From: a virus
Reading direction: 5' to 3' (one strand)
Length of the DNA stretch: 25,512 bases
Virus record (IMG/VR): IMGVR_UViG_3300037549_000087
Span: 1-25,512 of that record
Part shown: piece by piece, positions 17,970-25,512 of the stretch
Numbering within the stretch: the first letter of the stretch is position 1
Layout: each line of letters begins with the position of its first letter
Program-made: the position numbers and the translations under genes
Notes under the pieces: generated by a model
The model's database searches: none
What the model saw: only the letters and a program-made list of their open reading frames with translations
Told to the model about the DNA's origin: nothing

Positions 17970-20210
17970 GTGAGCAACACCATCACGCCCAACCCAGCGA
18001 CAAGCACCACGCCCGGTGTCGTCACCACTGGCGCCAACATCACCAACATCGGTGGCAATATCAGCCTCACGGGTGAAAACGTGATCGCAGCCTTGGGCTT
18101 CATGCCCGGCGCCGGCAGCGGCCCCCCAGGCACGCACGGTATGCCCGGAGCCCCAGGCCCAACGGGTGCGCGTGGACCGCAAGGCTACACTGGACCGCAA
18201 GGCCCGGTAGGCGATACAGGCCCGCAGGGTCCGCAAGGCGTGCAAGGCGCAAGCGGCGCCGCTGGTGCGACCGGCCCTGTGGGTGCTCCCGGCGTCCCAG
18301 GCGTGACCGGGCCATCCGGCCCGACCGGCGCGACAGGCGCGACCGGCGCGGCATCATCTGTTGCTGGCCCAGCCGGCGCAACCGGCGCGACTGGACCCGC
18401 TGGCCCGACCGGCGCCGCATCGACGGTCCCAGGCCCAGCCGGCGCAACTGGCGCAACTGGACCCGCTGGCGCGACTGGCGCGACGGGCGCGGCATCGACT
18501 GTTCCTGGCCCAGCCGGTGCGACTGGACCCGCTGGCCCGGCTGGACCGACTGGTGCAACGGGCGCGGCCTCAACTGTTCCTGGCCCAGCCGGTGCGACTG
18601 GACCCGCTGGCCCGGCTGGACCGACTGGCCCGACCGGCGCGACGGGCGCGGCGGGGGCATCAGGTGGCGTAACGGCCCCGGCGACAGGCAGTATCGTTTC
18701 GACTGTTCTCCCAGCCGACTACGTGTACACTTACTCGTCTGGCACGTTCAAATGGATCGCCGCGAGCGATTTTGTTGCCAGCCAGGGGTCGGTCATGCCC
18801 GCGGCAAACGCGGCTGCGGCCAGCGCAACCGATACTTTTTGGGTAAACCAGGGCGGCACTGCGCTTGCCGTGCAGACGATGGCAGCAGTCGTTACCCTGA
18901 CACTCAACGGACTGACCAGCTACAAAGTGCCAAGCGTTGCTGTTTCCGGCTCAATTTTGCTCGACAGCGCGTCACACAACGGCAAGCACGTTATTTTCAC
19001 GGGCGCTGGCACAGTTTCGCCGCCCGCCAGCTACGCCAGCTTTGGTGATGGTTGCTCTTGCGACATTACGAACTTGTCGGGCAGCACTGTGACTTTTGTT
19101 ACGACAACCACTGCCAACGCTGGCGGTATCGTTTCGTCGGGCAATGCCACGTCGCTTCCAAATTTTGGCACGGTTCGCGTTCGGTCATCTACAGCGTTAG
19201 GCGCGAGCGGGACGATCATGGTTACGCTCCCAGGGAGCGCCACGGCTACGCAGTCTGCCACCCTGGTTGCGCCGACTGGCATCACTCCCGGCGCCACGTA
19301 TGCAATCGCGGGCAGCCTGTCCGGATACTCTGCGGCCCCTACGCTTACGATCTCGATCGACGGCGCCGCGTTCGCAGCCCTCCCGACCGGCTCGACCGTC
19401 ACCGCATCGGTCGTCAACTTGTCCATGCCGGGCATTGCATCGGGCACGCACACTGTTCAAGTCAAAGACACAGGCACAGTGCAGTCAAACGTAGTCACGT
19501 TCACGGTTGCGGCTGCGGCCGAGACGATCACCGTCACCACTCCGGGTTCGCACACAGCAGGCACCGCGTTTACGCTCGCCGGCACCTACACCAACGGGCC
19601 GCCAGCCGCGCTCGACTACTCGCTGGACGGCGGGTCCACCTGGGTTGCGGCAGCTTCGCCAACAATCGCTTCGGGCGCGTATAGCTTTTCGCTTACTATT
19701 TCGAGTGCCAACGCATCGCAGACGGTCAAGGTGCGTGACCACACGGCTACAACGACTATTGGCACATCAGGCAGCTTCGTAGTGTCTGCCGCAGCCTCCG
19801 GCCCGGCGAACCCCAACGTGGTCTCGTTCCCGTATGGTGCCCCCCCGACTACGAAAACAGCCGCGGCCTACGGCTCAAGTGCTAATGCACAGCCGGGGAA
19901 CTACTTTGCGCTGACCACAACGGGTGGCGCTGCGCTTATACCTGGGACTGCGGTGGTGATCGCGGGTTGGACAAATTCAACCACCGTTCCTCCTGTTGCC
20001 GCGGCTACCGTTGGGCCATACATCAACACCAACGGATACCAAACCTGCGGCAATGCCGGTGCGTCAAATATGTTTATTGATATTTCCAATGTCACTGCAC
20101 CAACTGGATCTGGAACAGTCAACTACTACTTCTGGGCGTCCTCTAATAACGGTTCGACTTGGAGCATCTACGGTGGTGCGTCGCCTATTGCTTGCGCGGT
20201 CACTTTCTAA
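17970..20210 (+). CDS. Collagen-like tail fibre protein
   Basis: A 746-residue protein. It starts at GTG 17970, with AAAGGA seven bases upstream. Residues 1-50 are a short N-terminal domain ([22 protein letters not shown]), probably attaching to the virion. Residues about 51-230 are Gly-X-Y collagen repeats interrupted by [10 protein letters not shown]-type breaks. Residues about 235-420 are a beta-rich domain of stalk or head type ([21 protein letters not shown]). About 425-640 hold two Ig-like repeats ([20 protein letters not shown], then [25 protein letters not shown]). The last 110 residues are a distinct C-terminal domain, likely the receptor-binding tip. The more AT-rich end suggests exchange. 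It is followed by the esterase gene through a TAATG overlap. Confidence 0.85.
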   Translation: MSNTITPNPATSTTPGVVTTGANITNIGGNISLTGENVIAALGFMPGAGSGPPGTHGMPGAPGPTGARGPQGYTGPQGPVGDTGPQGPQGVQGASGAAGATGPVGAPGVPGVTGPSGPTGATGATGAASSVAGPAGATGATGPAGPTGAASTVPGPAGATGATGPAGATGATGAASTVPGPAGATGPAGPAGPTGATGAASTVPGPAGATGPAGPAGPTGPTGATGAAGASGGVTAPATGSIVSTVLPADYVYTYSSGTFKWIAASDFVASQGSVMPAANAAAASATDTFWVNQGGTALAVQTMAAVVTLTLNGLTSYKVPSVAVSGSILLDSASHNGKHVIFTGAGTVSPPASYASFGDGCSCDITNLSGSTVTFVTTTTANAGGIVSSGNATSLPNFGTVRVRSSTALGASGTIMVTLPGSATATQSATLVAPTGITPGATYAIAGSLSGYSAAPTLTISIDGAAFAALPTGSTVTASVVNLSMPGIASGTHTVQVKDTGTVQSNVVTFTVAAAAETITVTTPGSHTAGTAFTLAGTYTNGPPAALDYSLDGGSTWVAAASPTIASGAYSFSLTISSANASQTVKVRDHTATTTIGTSGSFVVSAAASGPANPNVVSFPYGAPPTTKTAAAYGSSANAQPGNYFALTTTGGAALIPGTAVVIAGWTNSTTVPPVAAATVGPYINTNGYQTCGNAGASNMFIDISNVTAPTGSGTVNYYFWASSNNGSTWSIYGGASPIACAVTF
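18120..18665 (+). repeat. Collagen Gly-X-Y coding repeats
   Basis: About 60 Gly-X-Y triplets in phase, mostly G-A-T, G-P-A and G-P-T. From about 18350 the DNA is organised as longer tandem units, each opening with GCATC(G/A)ACTGTTCC or a similar block (encoding [10 protein letters not shown]). Two neighbouring units (about 18500-18630) are nearly identical in DNA. Such repeats change length readily and would lengthen or shorten the fibre. Confidence 0.85.
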
Positions 20211-22240
20211 TGACCATATCCCTCATATCAGCAGGAAAGGCGGGGTTGCTCTCTGCCAAGACTTTCGCACTTCTCAGCCAAGTCGGGGGGGCAGTCGTTG
20301 CCCCCGCCGGCCCGGCGCCGTCGTTATCCACGGTGCCGGGCCTATCGGCTTGGTTCGATGCGGGCACGCTCGCGGGGAGCGTCGGATCGCTGCCCGATAA
20401 AACAGGAAACGGGAATGTTTCTGGCGTCGTGAGCGCCAATTACTCAGCCCAAGGTATCCCGCGCATTGCGGGACTACTTGGCGGCATGGCGGCAAATGGG
20501 GGCGCATTCAACTACACTATCCAAAACCCGTACATTGATCCTGCTTTTGGCTTTAATGCAACGGTGCCTATTTCTTCTGGAAGCCTAAGCGTTTACTTCG
20601 TTTGGTCACGGCCAAACCAAGTGCAGGACGGTGCTAATCCGACCACGGCATCCGTCACGCTGCTGACGATCGGGGGCGTAGCCGTGCTGGGCATGACCGG
20701 GCGAGGGGATGGTACCGACACGATCACGTTGTTCCCAAGCGGCGCCGCGATCTCGGCAGGCGTCGTCACGTTGCGGCACACGCACGCGGCCCGAGTTTGC
20801 ATATCTAGTGCAGGCATCGACGTGTGGCTGGACGGAACGAAATCTATTTCGGCCGCGGCCAACACGCTTTCGTTGGGGGCCACGGCCGCACTCGGCTTCT
20901 TGACCGGCGCGCAATGCTACTTCCACGAAGCGGGAACCTGGGCCAAGGCTCTGTCCACGTCCGATCACGCGGCTCTAACGCTTTGCATGGCGCGGTGGCC
21001 CGTGGGCGCTAGGTTCGCGGCCAATGGTATCTTGGTAGGCCAGAGCAATGCAGGAAATCTAATCAGCGGCAATATTCTGACAACCCGAACGCCATTTCAG
21101 TATTGGTCCGGAGCGTTGGCGGCCAACTTGTTGTCCAGTAACTCGGGGGGTGGCTCGCTGTATTCTGGCAGGGGGATATATGGCGCGGCAGGAGATAGCA
21201 GTTTCCTTCTGACAAATGCCGGGGATGGCAACCCTGCTGTCTGGGCGTATGGTGCTTGCGGCGCATCGTTTGTTGCTTTTATCGGCGCGATGTCCGCTGA
21301 CCTCTTGGCTGGGGTTTCCTACCTCGCGTGGTTTTGGTCCGAGAGCGACAGCATGAGGGCCTACTCCGAAAAAGCTGTGTTTACGGCAGCTTTGCTTCGG
21401 ACGTGGCAGCTTATGCGCGCCACGCTCGGTAAGACTGCCGCGCAGCTTCCGATACTCGTCACGAGCGCCTTGCCGTTCTCGGGCAGCGACGGCGGTTGCC
21501 AGATGATGCGCGAAGTCATGGCCGACTGTGTGGCCAACTCCGCGTTGAACGTGAGCTACTTGCTGACGCAGACGGCAGACGCGATCGGGCAGGGCGACAC
21601 ATGGAACGCGGCCACGGGGGCCGAAAGCGGCGGCGGCAATGGAGCGCACCGTGATGATACAGGGAACGCAAATTTCGTCCGTCGCATGGCCCTGCCAATC
21701 GCGCAGGCCGTTGTCAGGCGAAACGCAACGCTCGCCCGGACGACAGAGATCGTCGCCCTACCGGCAGGGTTGACGGGCTCACCAGGGCCACAGATCACGG
21801 CGGCGCACTATGAAGGTACGACCTACGCGTCTACAGGCTCTGTTCTCGTTACGCTGCAACACAACAATGGCGCGACCGATCTTATCGTGCCGCTTCAAGG
21901 CGCGATCGGCGCGGGCTGGACGATTATGGACGGAGGCACGCCCGCCGCTCCTGGCACGCTCGTCTCGGCTACAGCCTGTGTGCGGGTATCGGCAACGACA
22001 ATCCGCCTGACGACGGCTAAGGTGCTCGCAAACGCGTCTAGCGCGCATCTTTACTATCCCTACGGGCAGGCACTTACGCCGACGACTACTTATGTCGTCA
22101 TAGGCCAAGGTGATGCCGTTACCGATAATTTTTCAACGATAGCCCTTCCTGCTGGGTGGACGGCCGCAACCGATATTGGGCCGTCCTGCCAGCCCAACTA
22201 CCCGGTGCAAGCCCCCGCGTATGGTATCGCTTTTACTTGA
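20210..22240 (+). CDS. LamG-like / SGNH esterase tail protein
   Basis: A 676-residue protein coupled to the fibre gene by TAATG. Residues about 40-255 look like a concanavalin/LamG-type lectin domain (VPGLSAWFDAGT, SVYFVWSRP, IDVWLDGTKS, FHEAGTWAKALSTSDHAAL). Residues about 270-490 are an SGNH/SASA-type esterase. They include block I ILVGQSNAGN with Ser279, the WxxESD block (WFWSESD, 374-380), and the last block NGAHRDD with His480. Enzymes of this type remove acetyl or other ester groups from sugars. The usual Asp three residues before the His is Asn477 here. Residues about 500-676 are beta-rich. The likely job is to modify a surface polysaccharide of the host. Confidence 0.75.
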   Translation: MTISLISAGKAGLLSAKTFALLSQVGGAVVAPAGPAPSLSTVPGLSAWFDAGTLAGSVGSLPDKTGNGNVSGVVSANYSAQGIPRIAGLLGGMAANGGAFNYTIQNPYIDPAFGFNATVPISSGSLSVYFVWSRPNQVQDGANPTTASVTLLTIGGVAVLGMTGRGDGTDTITLFPSGAAISAGVVTLRHTHAARVCISSAGIDVWLDGTKSISAAANTLSLGATAALGFLTGAQCYFHEAGTWAKALSTSDHAALTLCMARWPVGARFAANGILVGQSNAGNLISGNILTTRTPFQYWSGALAANLLSSNSGGGSLYSGRGIYGAAGDSSFLLTNAGDGNPAVWAYGACGASFVAFIGAMSADLLAGVSYLAWFWSESDSMRAYSEKAVFTAALLRTWQLMRATLGKTAAQLPILVTSALPFSGSDGGCQMMREVMADCVANSALNVSYLLTQTADAIGQGDTWNAATGAESGGGNGAHRDDTGNANFVRRMALPIAQAVVRRNATLARTTEIVALPAGLTGSPGPQITAAHYEGTTYASTGSVLVTLQHNNGATDLIVPLQGAIGAGWTIMDGGTPAAPGTLVSATACVRVSATTIRLTTAKVLANASSAHLYYPYGQALTPTTTYVVIGQGDAVTDNFSTIALPAGWTAATDIGPSCQPNYPVQAPAYGIAFT

Positions 22241-22266
22241 ACCTTTGACCGCGCGGAGCCGCAATA

Positions 22267-22446
22267 ATGACTACTGACCTTGGGACCAAAGACCAGAAGC
22301 AAGCGTTCAAGGAAGCTATTAACGAATGGCTCGACAACAAGTTCATGCTGTTCGGAAAATATACTTTCGGAAGTCTTCTCGCTGCGGCATTTGCGGGCCT
22401 CATTTATTTGGCGATCTACAGCCTACCAATCCATGTCTTCAAATAG
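22267..22446 (+). CDS. Single-helix membrane protein (holin-like)
   Basis: A 59-residue protein with CGGAG upstream. The first half is charged and helical (DQKQAFKEAINEWLDNKFMLFGKYT). Residues about 34-54 (FGSLLAAAFAGLIYLAIYSL) make one clear transmembrane segment. The size and layout suit a small holin or holin-like protein, with the N terminus in the cytoplasm. No endolysin gene is next to it, so the lysis role is a guess. Confidence 0.55.
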   Translation: MTTDLGTKDQKQAFKEAINEWLDNKFMLFGKYTFGSLLAAAFAGLIYLAIYSLPIHVFK

Positions 22447-22467
22447 CAAAACCCGGAGGCTCGATAC

Positions 22468-22911
22468 ATGCTTACATTTGGCCCTGCGGGGTCCTCGTTG
22501 GGGCTGAACGACCGCACGTTTACGGTGCCAGTCGTTGACCCGGTGTTCTCCTCGACCAACCGCATCATCATGCCCGCCGCCGTGTTCCAAATCCGGCAGC
22601 GGGACACGCTCGACTATAGCGTGGACGCATCGGGTTGGCTGGCGGCCAACGGGTCGGCGCTGCTGGGTGCTGTCGCCTGGGGCGTGGCGAACGATAGCCC
22701 GATGCAGCCGATCATCATGGCAGATAGCTTCGATCCAACCGGGCTTTGCACTGTCGTCGTGGCGCCGGCTGCGGACGCGGCTGTGGGTGACGTTTATTGG
22801 ATCGACTGGTCGGCCGCGACCACCCCTACGCAGATCCCACGGCTTCCGAACGTGACGATCCCGCCCCGTACTGTGGTGCGCCGTTTCTACATCATGGTCG
22901 TGGCGGGGTGA
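22468..22911 (+). CDS. Possible fibre-tail adaptor protein
   Basis: A 147-residue protein with GGAGG upstream. The segment IRQRDTLDYSVDASGWLAANGSALLGAVAWGV (residues about 46-77) fits the pattern kDPxxxLDYxxDWxxWL seen in phage proteins annotated as fibre-tail adaptors. The C-terminal half is beta-rich and ends FYIMVVAG. Its place directly after the receptor-binding genes agrees with a role in docking the fibre or esterase to the tail. This assignment is from memory of the pattern and is moderate. Confidence 0.5.
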   Translation: MLTFGPAGSSLGLNDRTFTVPVVDPVFSSTNRIIMPAAVFQIRQRDTLDYSVDASGWLAANGSALLGAVAWGVANDSPMQPIIMADSFDPTGLCTVVVAPAADAAVGDVYWIDWSAATTPTQIPRLPNVTIPPRTVVRRFYIMVVAG

Positions 22912-23291
22912 TCCGGCCGCCCCCATTCGCGCAAGCGGAGGCGACCAGCCACAGCGAGATCCAAGACGAGTTCGCTGAACCCTTCCTCTTTCAGCCGATG
23001 GTAACTCGGCCGAATTTTCCGCCATGCCCGGATAGTAGCCGTGGGCGCCAACTGGTGCGCGTCACTTTCTTTTGGGATAACCACGACCAGAAGCTCGGAA
23101 TGCGCGAGGCCGCGATCGTCTCTCGCAAACCGATGGGCTCAATCCACAAAGGCGAAATGGCGGGGCAGCCCCGTCGCGGCGACACGTTCACCCGGCAAGC
23201 CGATGGCGAAACTTTCGAGGTGACGAAAGTCGAGCGCGACGGGCTGACCGGCATCATGGTCGAGTTCGTGCAGTTGGGAGTGCAAGACTGA
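22908..23291 (+). CDS. Head-tail connector/neck protein candidate
   Basis: A 127-residue protein with a GTG start overlapping the previous stop as GTGA. No other start fits as well, because the first in-frame ATGs are well inside. The C-terminal half (RRGDTFTRQADGETFEVTKVERDGLTGIMVEFVQLG) is an all-beta segment of the kind found in small head-tail stoppers of the lambda gpFII type. The next gene looks like a tail terminator, which is the normal neighbour. The call is from pattern and order, not from a clear motif. Confidence 0.5.
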   Translation: MIRPPPFAQAEATSHSEIQDEFAEPFLFQPMVTRPNFPPCPDSSRGRQLVRVTFFWDNHDQKLGMREAAIVSRKPMGSIHKGEMAGQPRRGDTFTRQADGETFEVTKVERDGLTGIMVEFVQLGVQD

Positions 23292-24148
23292 TGCTCAACC
23301 GCCTCTTGCTGAGGCTGGCCGTGGTCAACGCGCTCACGCGCCAGCCCGGCGAGCCGGCGCCAACGATCGCGGATGAAACCGTTTTCGATAGCCGCCTGGA
23401 CGACATTGAGTTTGATGGCGAGCACGTCGAGCTTCCGATCATCATCGTGTACACAGAGGATGATGAGAACGTACTAGCTGATCGGGGCCGGGGATTTGGC
23501 GCTTTCGAGCGCCACGTCATCCTGCGCCTCGAATTGGCGATCGGATCGTTCGTCGCAGCGACAGTGGACGGCGTGAAGCAAGTCTCCTACGGCTTGCCCA
23601 CGACCGACGCCGAGCTTGAAGGGCTCCTCGATCTGTTCGAGGCCCAGGTCTACCGGACGTTCATGCACCCGGTCAGACCCGCGTCCGTGCAACTGCAAGC
23701 CATGATCCTGCAACTGGACACATGGCACAGCACGGCAAGCCGGTCCGCTGACGGCAACAACCGGCTGGCGGCACGCACCATCACGGTTCGATGCCGCATC
23801 CCGCCAGACGCCCGTCCTGCTGTGTCCACGCGGCCGATCGCCCCCTCAGACGAGGTGCCTACCTTCCCGACAGCCCCATACCTTGACCCGCTGATCCTTG
23901 CGCTCTCGAAAAGCGATCGGAATGCCGGGCTCATGGCGATGCTTCGTGAGGCTGCCGGCGGCGGACCCCAGGTCTACGTGCCCGCATTTCAGCGGATCGG
24001 CGTCAAGGCCAGCGTCAAGCCTTCGTCGGATCAAAACCTCCTCGCCGTTCTGGCTCGCGCAGCCGGGCAGCAAGGCCCGATCTCGGTCGTTACCGAGTGG
24101 CCCGTGGGCGGCCACCATCACGACCGCAACAAATCCCCTCGGGGCTGA
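23291..24148 (+). CDS. Tail terminator-like protein
   Basis: A 285-residue protein with a TGATG overlap with the gene before. The start MLNRLLLRLAVVNALTR, then PAPTIADETVFDSRLDDIEF and a beta strand LPIIIVYTEDD, fits the pattern of phage tail terminator or completion proteins. Such proteins cap the tube near the head. The family core is usually about 140-200 residues. The extra C-terminal stretch (about 190-285) has a Pro-rich linker and a His-rich end (GGHHHDRNKSPRG). The function is inferred from pattern and from being upstream of the sheath gene. Confidence 0.55.
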   Translation: MLNRLLLRLAVVNALTRQPGEPAPTIADETVFDSRLDDIEFDGEHVELPIIIVYTEDDENVLADRGRGFGAFERHVILRLELAIGSFVAATVDGVKQVSYGLPTTDAELEGLLDLFEAQVYRTFMHPVRPASVQLQAMILQLDTWHSTASRSADGNNRLAARTITVRCRIPPDARPAVSTRPIAPSDEVPTFPTAPYLDPLILALSKSDRNAGLMAMLREAAGGGPQVYVPAFQRIGVKASVKPSSDQNLLAVLARAAGQQGPISVVTEWPVGGHHHDRNKSPRG

Positions 24149-24187
24149 CTGGCGCGTAGCCGGTCCAATACAACGCAAGGTGAACCA

Positions 24188-24400
24188 ATGAAGATCGCGA
24201 GTGTGAAGCCCGCACCGGGCATTCTTGTCTTTCGACAGCCCGAGAATGACTACAAGCCGATGCCTTTGGACGGCGCGATAGTGGAAATGACCCCCTACTA
24301 CATTCGCGCAATCCGAGAAGGCGACTTGGTTTTTGTGCCCGCCGCCGCGCCCGAATTGCCCCCGGCCGCCCCCACCACCCTCGACACCTCGGAAGGCTAA
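24188..24400 (+). CDS. DUF2635 tail-module protein
   Basis: A 70-residue protein starting MKIASVKPAPGILVFRQPEND. The KPAPG-x-x-V-x-x-P start, the central L-D-G-A-x-V-E (LDGAIVEMTPYYIRAIREGDLVF) and the closing G-D-L-V pattern are the DUF2635 signature. DUF2635 genes are found immediately before sheath genes in Mu-like phages, and that is the case here, four bases before the sheath ATG. The function is unknown, probably tail assembly. AAGGTGAA precedes the start. Confidence 0.8.
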   Translation: MKIASVKPAPGILVFRQPENDYKPMPLDGAIVEMTPYYIRAIREGDLVFVPAAAPELPPAAPTTLDTSEG

Positions 24401-24403
24401 CCC

Positions 24404-25512
24404 ATGCCCGTAACTTTCAATCAGATCCCCTCCAACCTCCGCGTGCCGCTGGCCTATTTCGAGGTCAATGCCGGATATAGCCCGACCACGAGCCCGTCGC
24501 GCCTCTTGCTGATCGGCCAGATGCAGGCCGGCGGCTCCGCGCTGCCATTCCAGCCGATCCTCGTGACCGGCGGTGAAGATGGCCTGTTCGGCAAGGCGTC
24601 GATGATGACCCGCATGGTCAAATCCGCCCGGCTCGCCCAGCCGTTCCAAGAGATTTGGGCCGCCCCGGCGCCTGACGCTGCCGGCTCGACCGCTGCCACC
24701 GCAACGATCACGGTGTCCGCAGCACAGATCACCAGCGCAGGCAGCATCGCCATTTACATCGGTGGCCAGCGCGTCAGCATCAACGTCAATCCCACGATGA
24801 CGAACGCGGCAATCGCGGCAAGCCTCGCTGCCGCAATCAACGCCAGCTACGCGCCGGTCGAGGCAACCGCCGTTGCGGCGCTCAACGTCGTGACCCTGAC
24901 CGCCGTCAACAAGGGGACGATCTATAACAAGCTCGCTCTGGCTACCCACCTGTTCTACGATGACAGCCCACTTGCTGATACGTTGCTGACACTGACCGCA
25001 TTCAGCGGCGGTGCAGGCGACCCCGACCTTGCGATGATCTTGGCTAACTTGGGCGCCGATGAATACGACTTCATCAGTTCCCCGTATTCGGACAGCGCCA
25101 ACACCAGCGAAGTCGAGGCATTCCTCTACGCCCGGTGGAGCCCGATGCAGTCCTTGTTCGGCGCGTACATCACCTACGCCGACAACTCAGCCGGCGGCCT
25201 GCAAACGCTCGGGGCAGCGCACAACTCCCCGAACACCACGGTCTACGGTGCGACCAATTTCCAGTCCTCGATCCCCACGATCGCGGCTGCCTGCGCGGCC
25301 ATCCACGCGGCCCATTTGCAGGGGGCTCCGGAACTGTCCCGGCCGCTGCAAAGCCTGCTGCTACCCGGCATCGTCGGCCCGAAGCTGGTATCCGATCGCC
25401 TCGGGATCTCCGCGATGAACACGTTGCTCTACTCGGGCATTTCGACGCTGATGGTGTCGAAGACCGGCGACGTGATGATCTCGCGCGGCATCACCACCTA
25501 CCAGACCGACCC
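24404..25512 (+). CDS. Tail sheath protein (Mu gpL-like), partial
   Basis: The first 369 residues of a contractile tail sheath protein; the 3' end lies beyond the window. GGAAGG overlaps the end of the DUF2635 gene and serves as ribosome binding site. The sequence follows the Mu gpL/FI-like pattern: MPVTFNQIPSNLRVPLAYFEVNAG, LLIGQMQAGG, FGKASMMTRMVKSA, an inserted Ala/Thr-rich beta domain (about 90-175) and DEYDFISSPYSD. Later come FGAYITYADNSAGGLQTLGAAHNSPN and ELSRPLQSLLLPGI. The sheath drives DNA injection by contracting, so the virion is a myovirus type. Confidence 0.92.
   Translation, partial: MPVTFNQIPSNLRVPLAYFEVNAGYSPTTSPSRLLLIGQMQAGGSALPFQPILVTGGEDGLFGKASMMTRMVKSARLAQPFQEIWAAPAPDAAGSTAATATITVSAAQITSAGSIAIYIGGQRVSINVNPTMTNAAIAASLAAAINASYAPVEATAVAALNVVTLTAVNKGTIYNKLALATHLFYDDSPLADTLLTLTAFSGGAGDPDLAMILANLGADEYDFISSPYSDSANTSEVEAFLYARWSPMQSLFGAYITYADNSAGGLQTLGAAHNSPNTTVYGATNFQSSIPTIAAACAAIHAAHLQGAPELSRPLQSLLLPGIVGPKLVSDRLGISAMNTLLYSGISTLMVSKTGDVMISRGITTYQTD

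Noticed and set aside
23846-24949. A 367-residue minus-strand frame opposite the tail genes
   Set aside because: It is antisense to the tail terminator-like, DUF2635 and sheath genes, which carry recognisable signatures.

Overview
The window looks like one side of a tailed, contractile-tail (myovirus-like) phage or prophage. The host is probably a high-GC proteobacterium, most likely an alphaproteobacterium. That host guess rests on base composition and on the small accessory genes; no host gene, tRNA or rRNA is visible. No integrase, replication gene, repressor or endolysin is recognisable, so temperate and lytic lifestyles cannot be told apart here.

Layout. (1) 1-327 is a non-coding leader rich in inverted repeats. 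(2) 328-3853 is a plus-strand run of very small accessory genes: a helix-turn-helix protein, two zinc-ribbon proteins, a DUF551 protein and a stand-alone domain resembling the first domain of NAD-dependent ligase. Most are joined by ATGA stop/start overlaps. Nine consecutive reading frames (1262-3534) begin with variants of one leader, M-T-(D-P)-Q-T-T, although their bodies are unrelated. This is the most unusual signal in the window. (3) 4004-4804 holds a small CxxC protein, behind a 12-bp hairpin that buries its ribosome binding site, and a minor tail protein Z-like gene far from the other tail genes. (4) 4805-6203 is a 1.4-kb stretch without convincing genes: a hairpin-rich segment, a 22-bp palindrome, fourteen and a half copies of a 30-bp tandem repeat, and a terminator for the minus-strand operon. 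(5) 9003 down to 6204 is a tightly coupled minus-strand operon of six accessory genes. (6) 9004-9958 is a second non-coding block with TGACA boxes, a 50-bp tandem repeat and several inverted repeats. It lies just before the terminase genes and is a reasonable place to look for the packaging (cos) site and divergent promoters.

(7) 9959 to the end is the late, plus-strand virion operon. Packaging and head genes are lambda-like: small terminase, GpA-type large terminase, gpW-like joiner, lambda-family portal, S49 protease with a nested scaffold, gpD-like decoration protein and gpE-like capsid. A receptor-binding block follows: a collagen-like fibre, a LamG-like/SGNH esterase, a one-helix membrane protein and a possible fibre-tail adaptor. 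Neck and tail genes then lead to a DUF2635 protein and a Mu gpL-like sheath, which runs off the window. The virion is therefore a mosaic of a lambda-type head and a Mu-type contractile tail, with the host-recognition genes inserted between the two modules.

Gene identities come from motif recognition by eye. DUF numbers and fold assignments for the small proteins are from memory and need a profile search.
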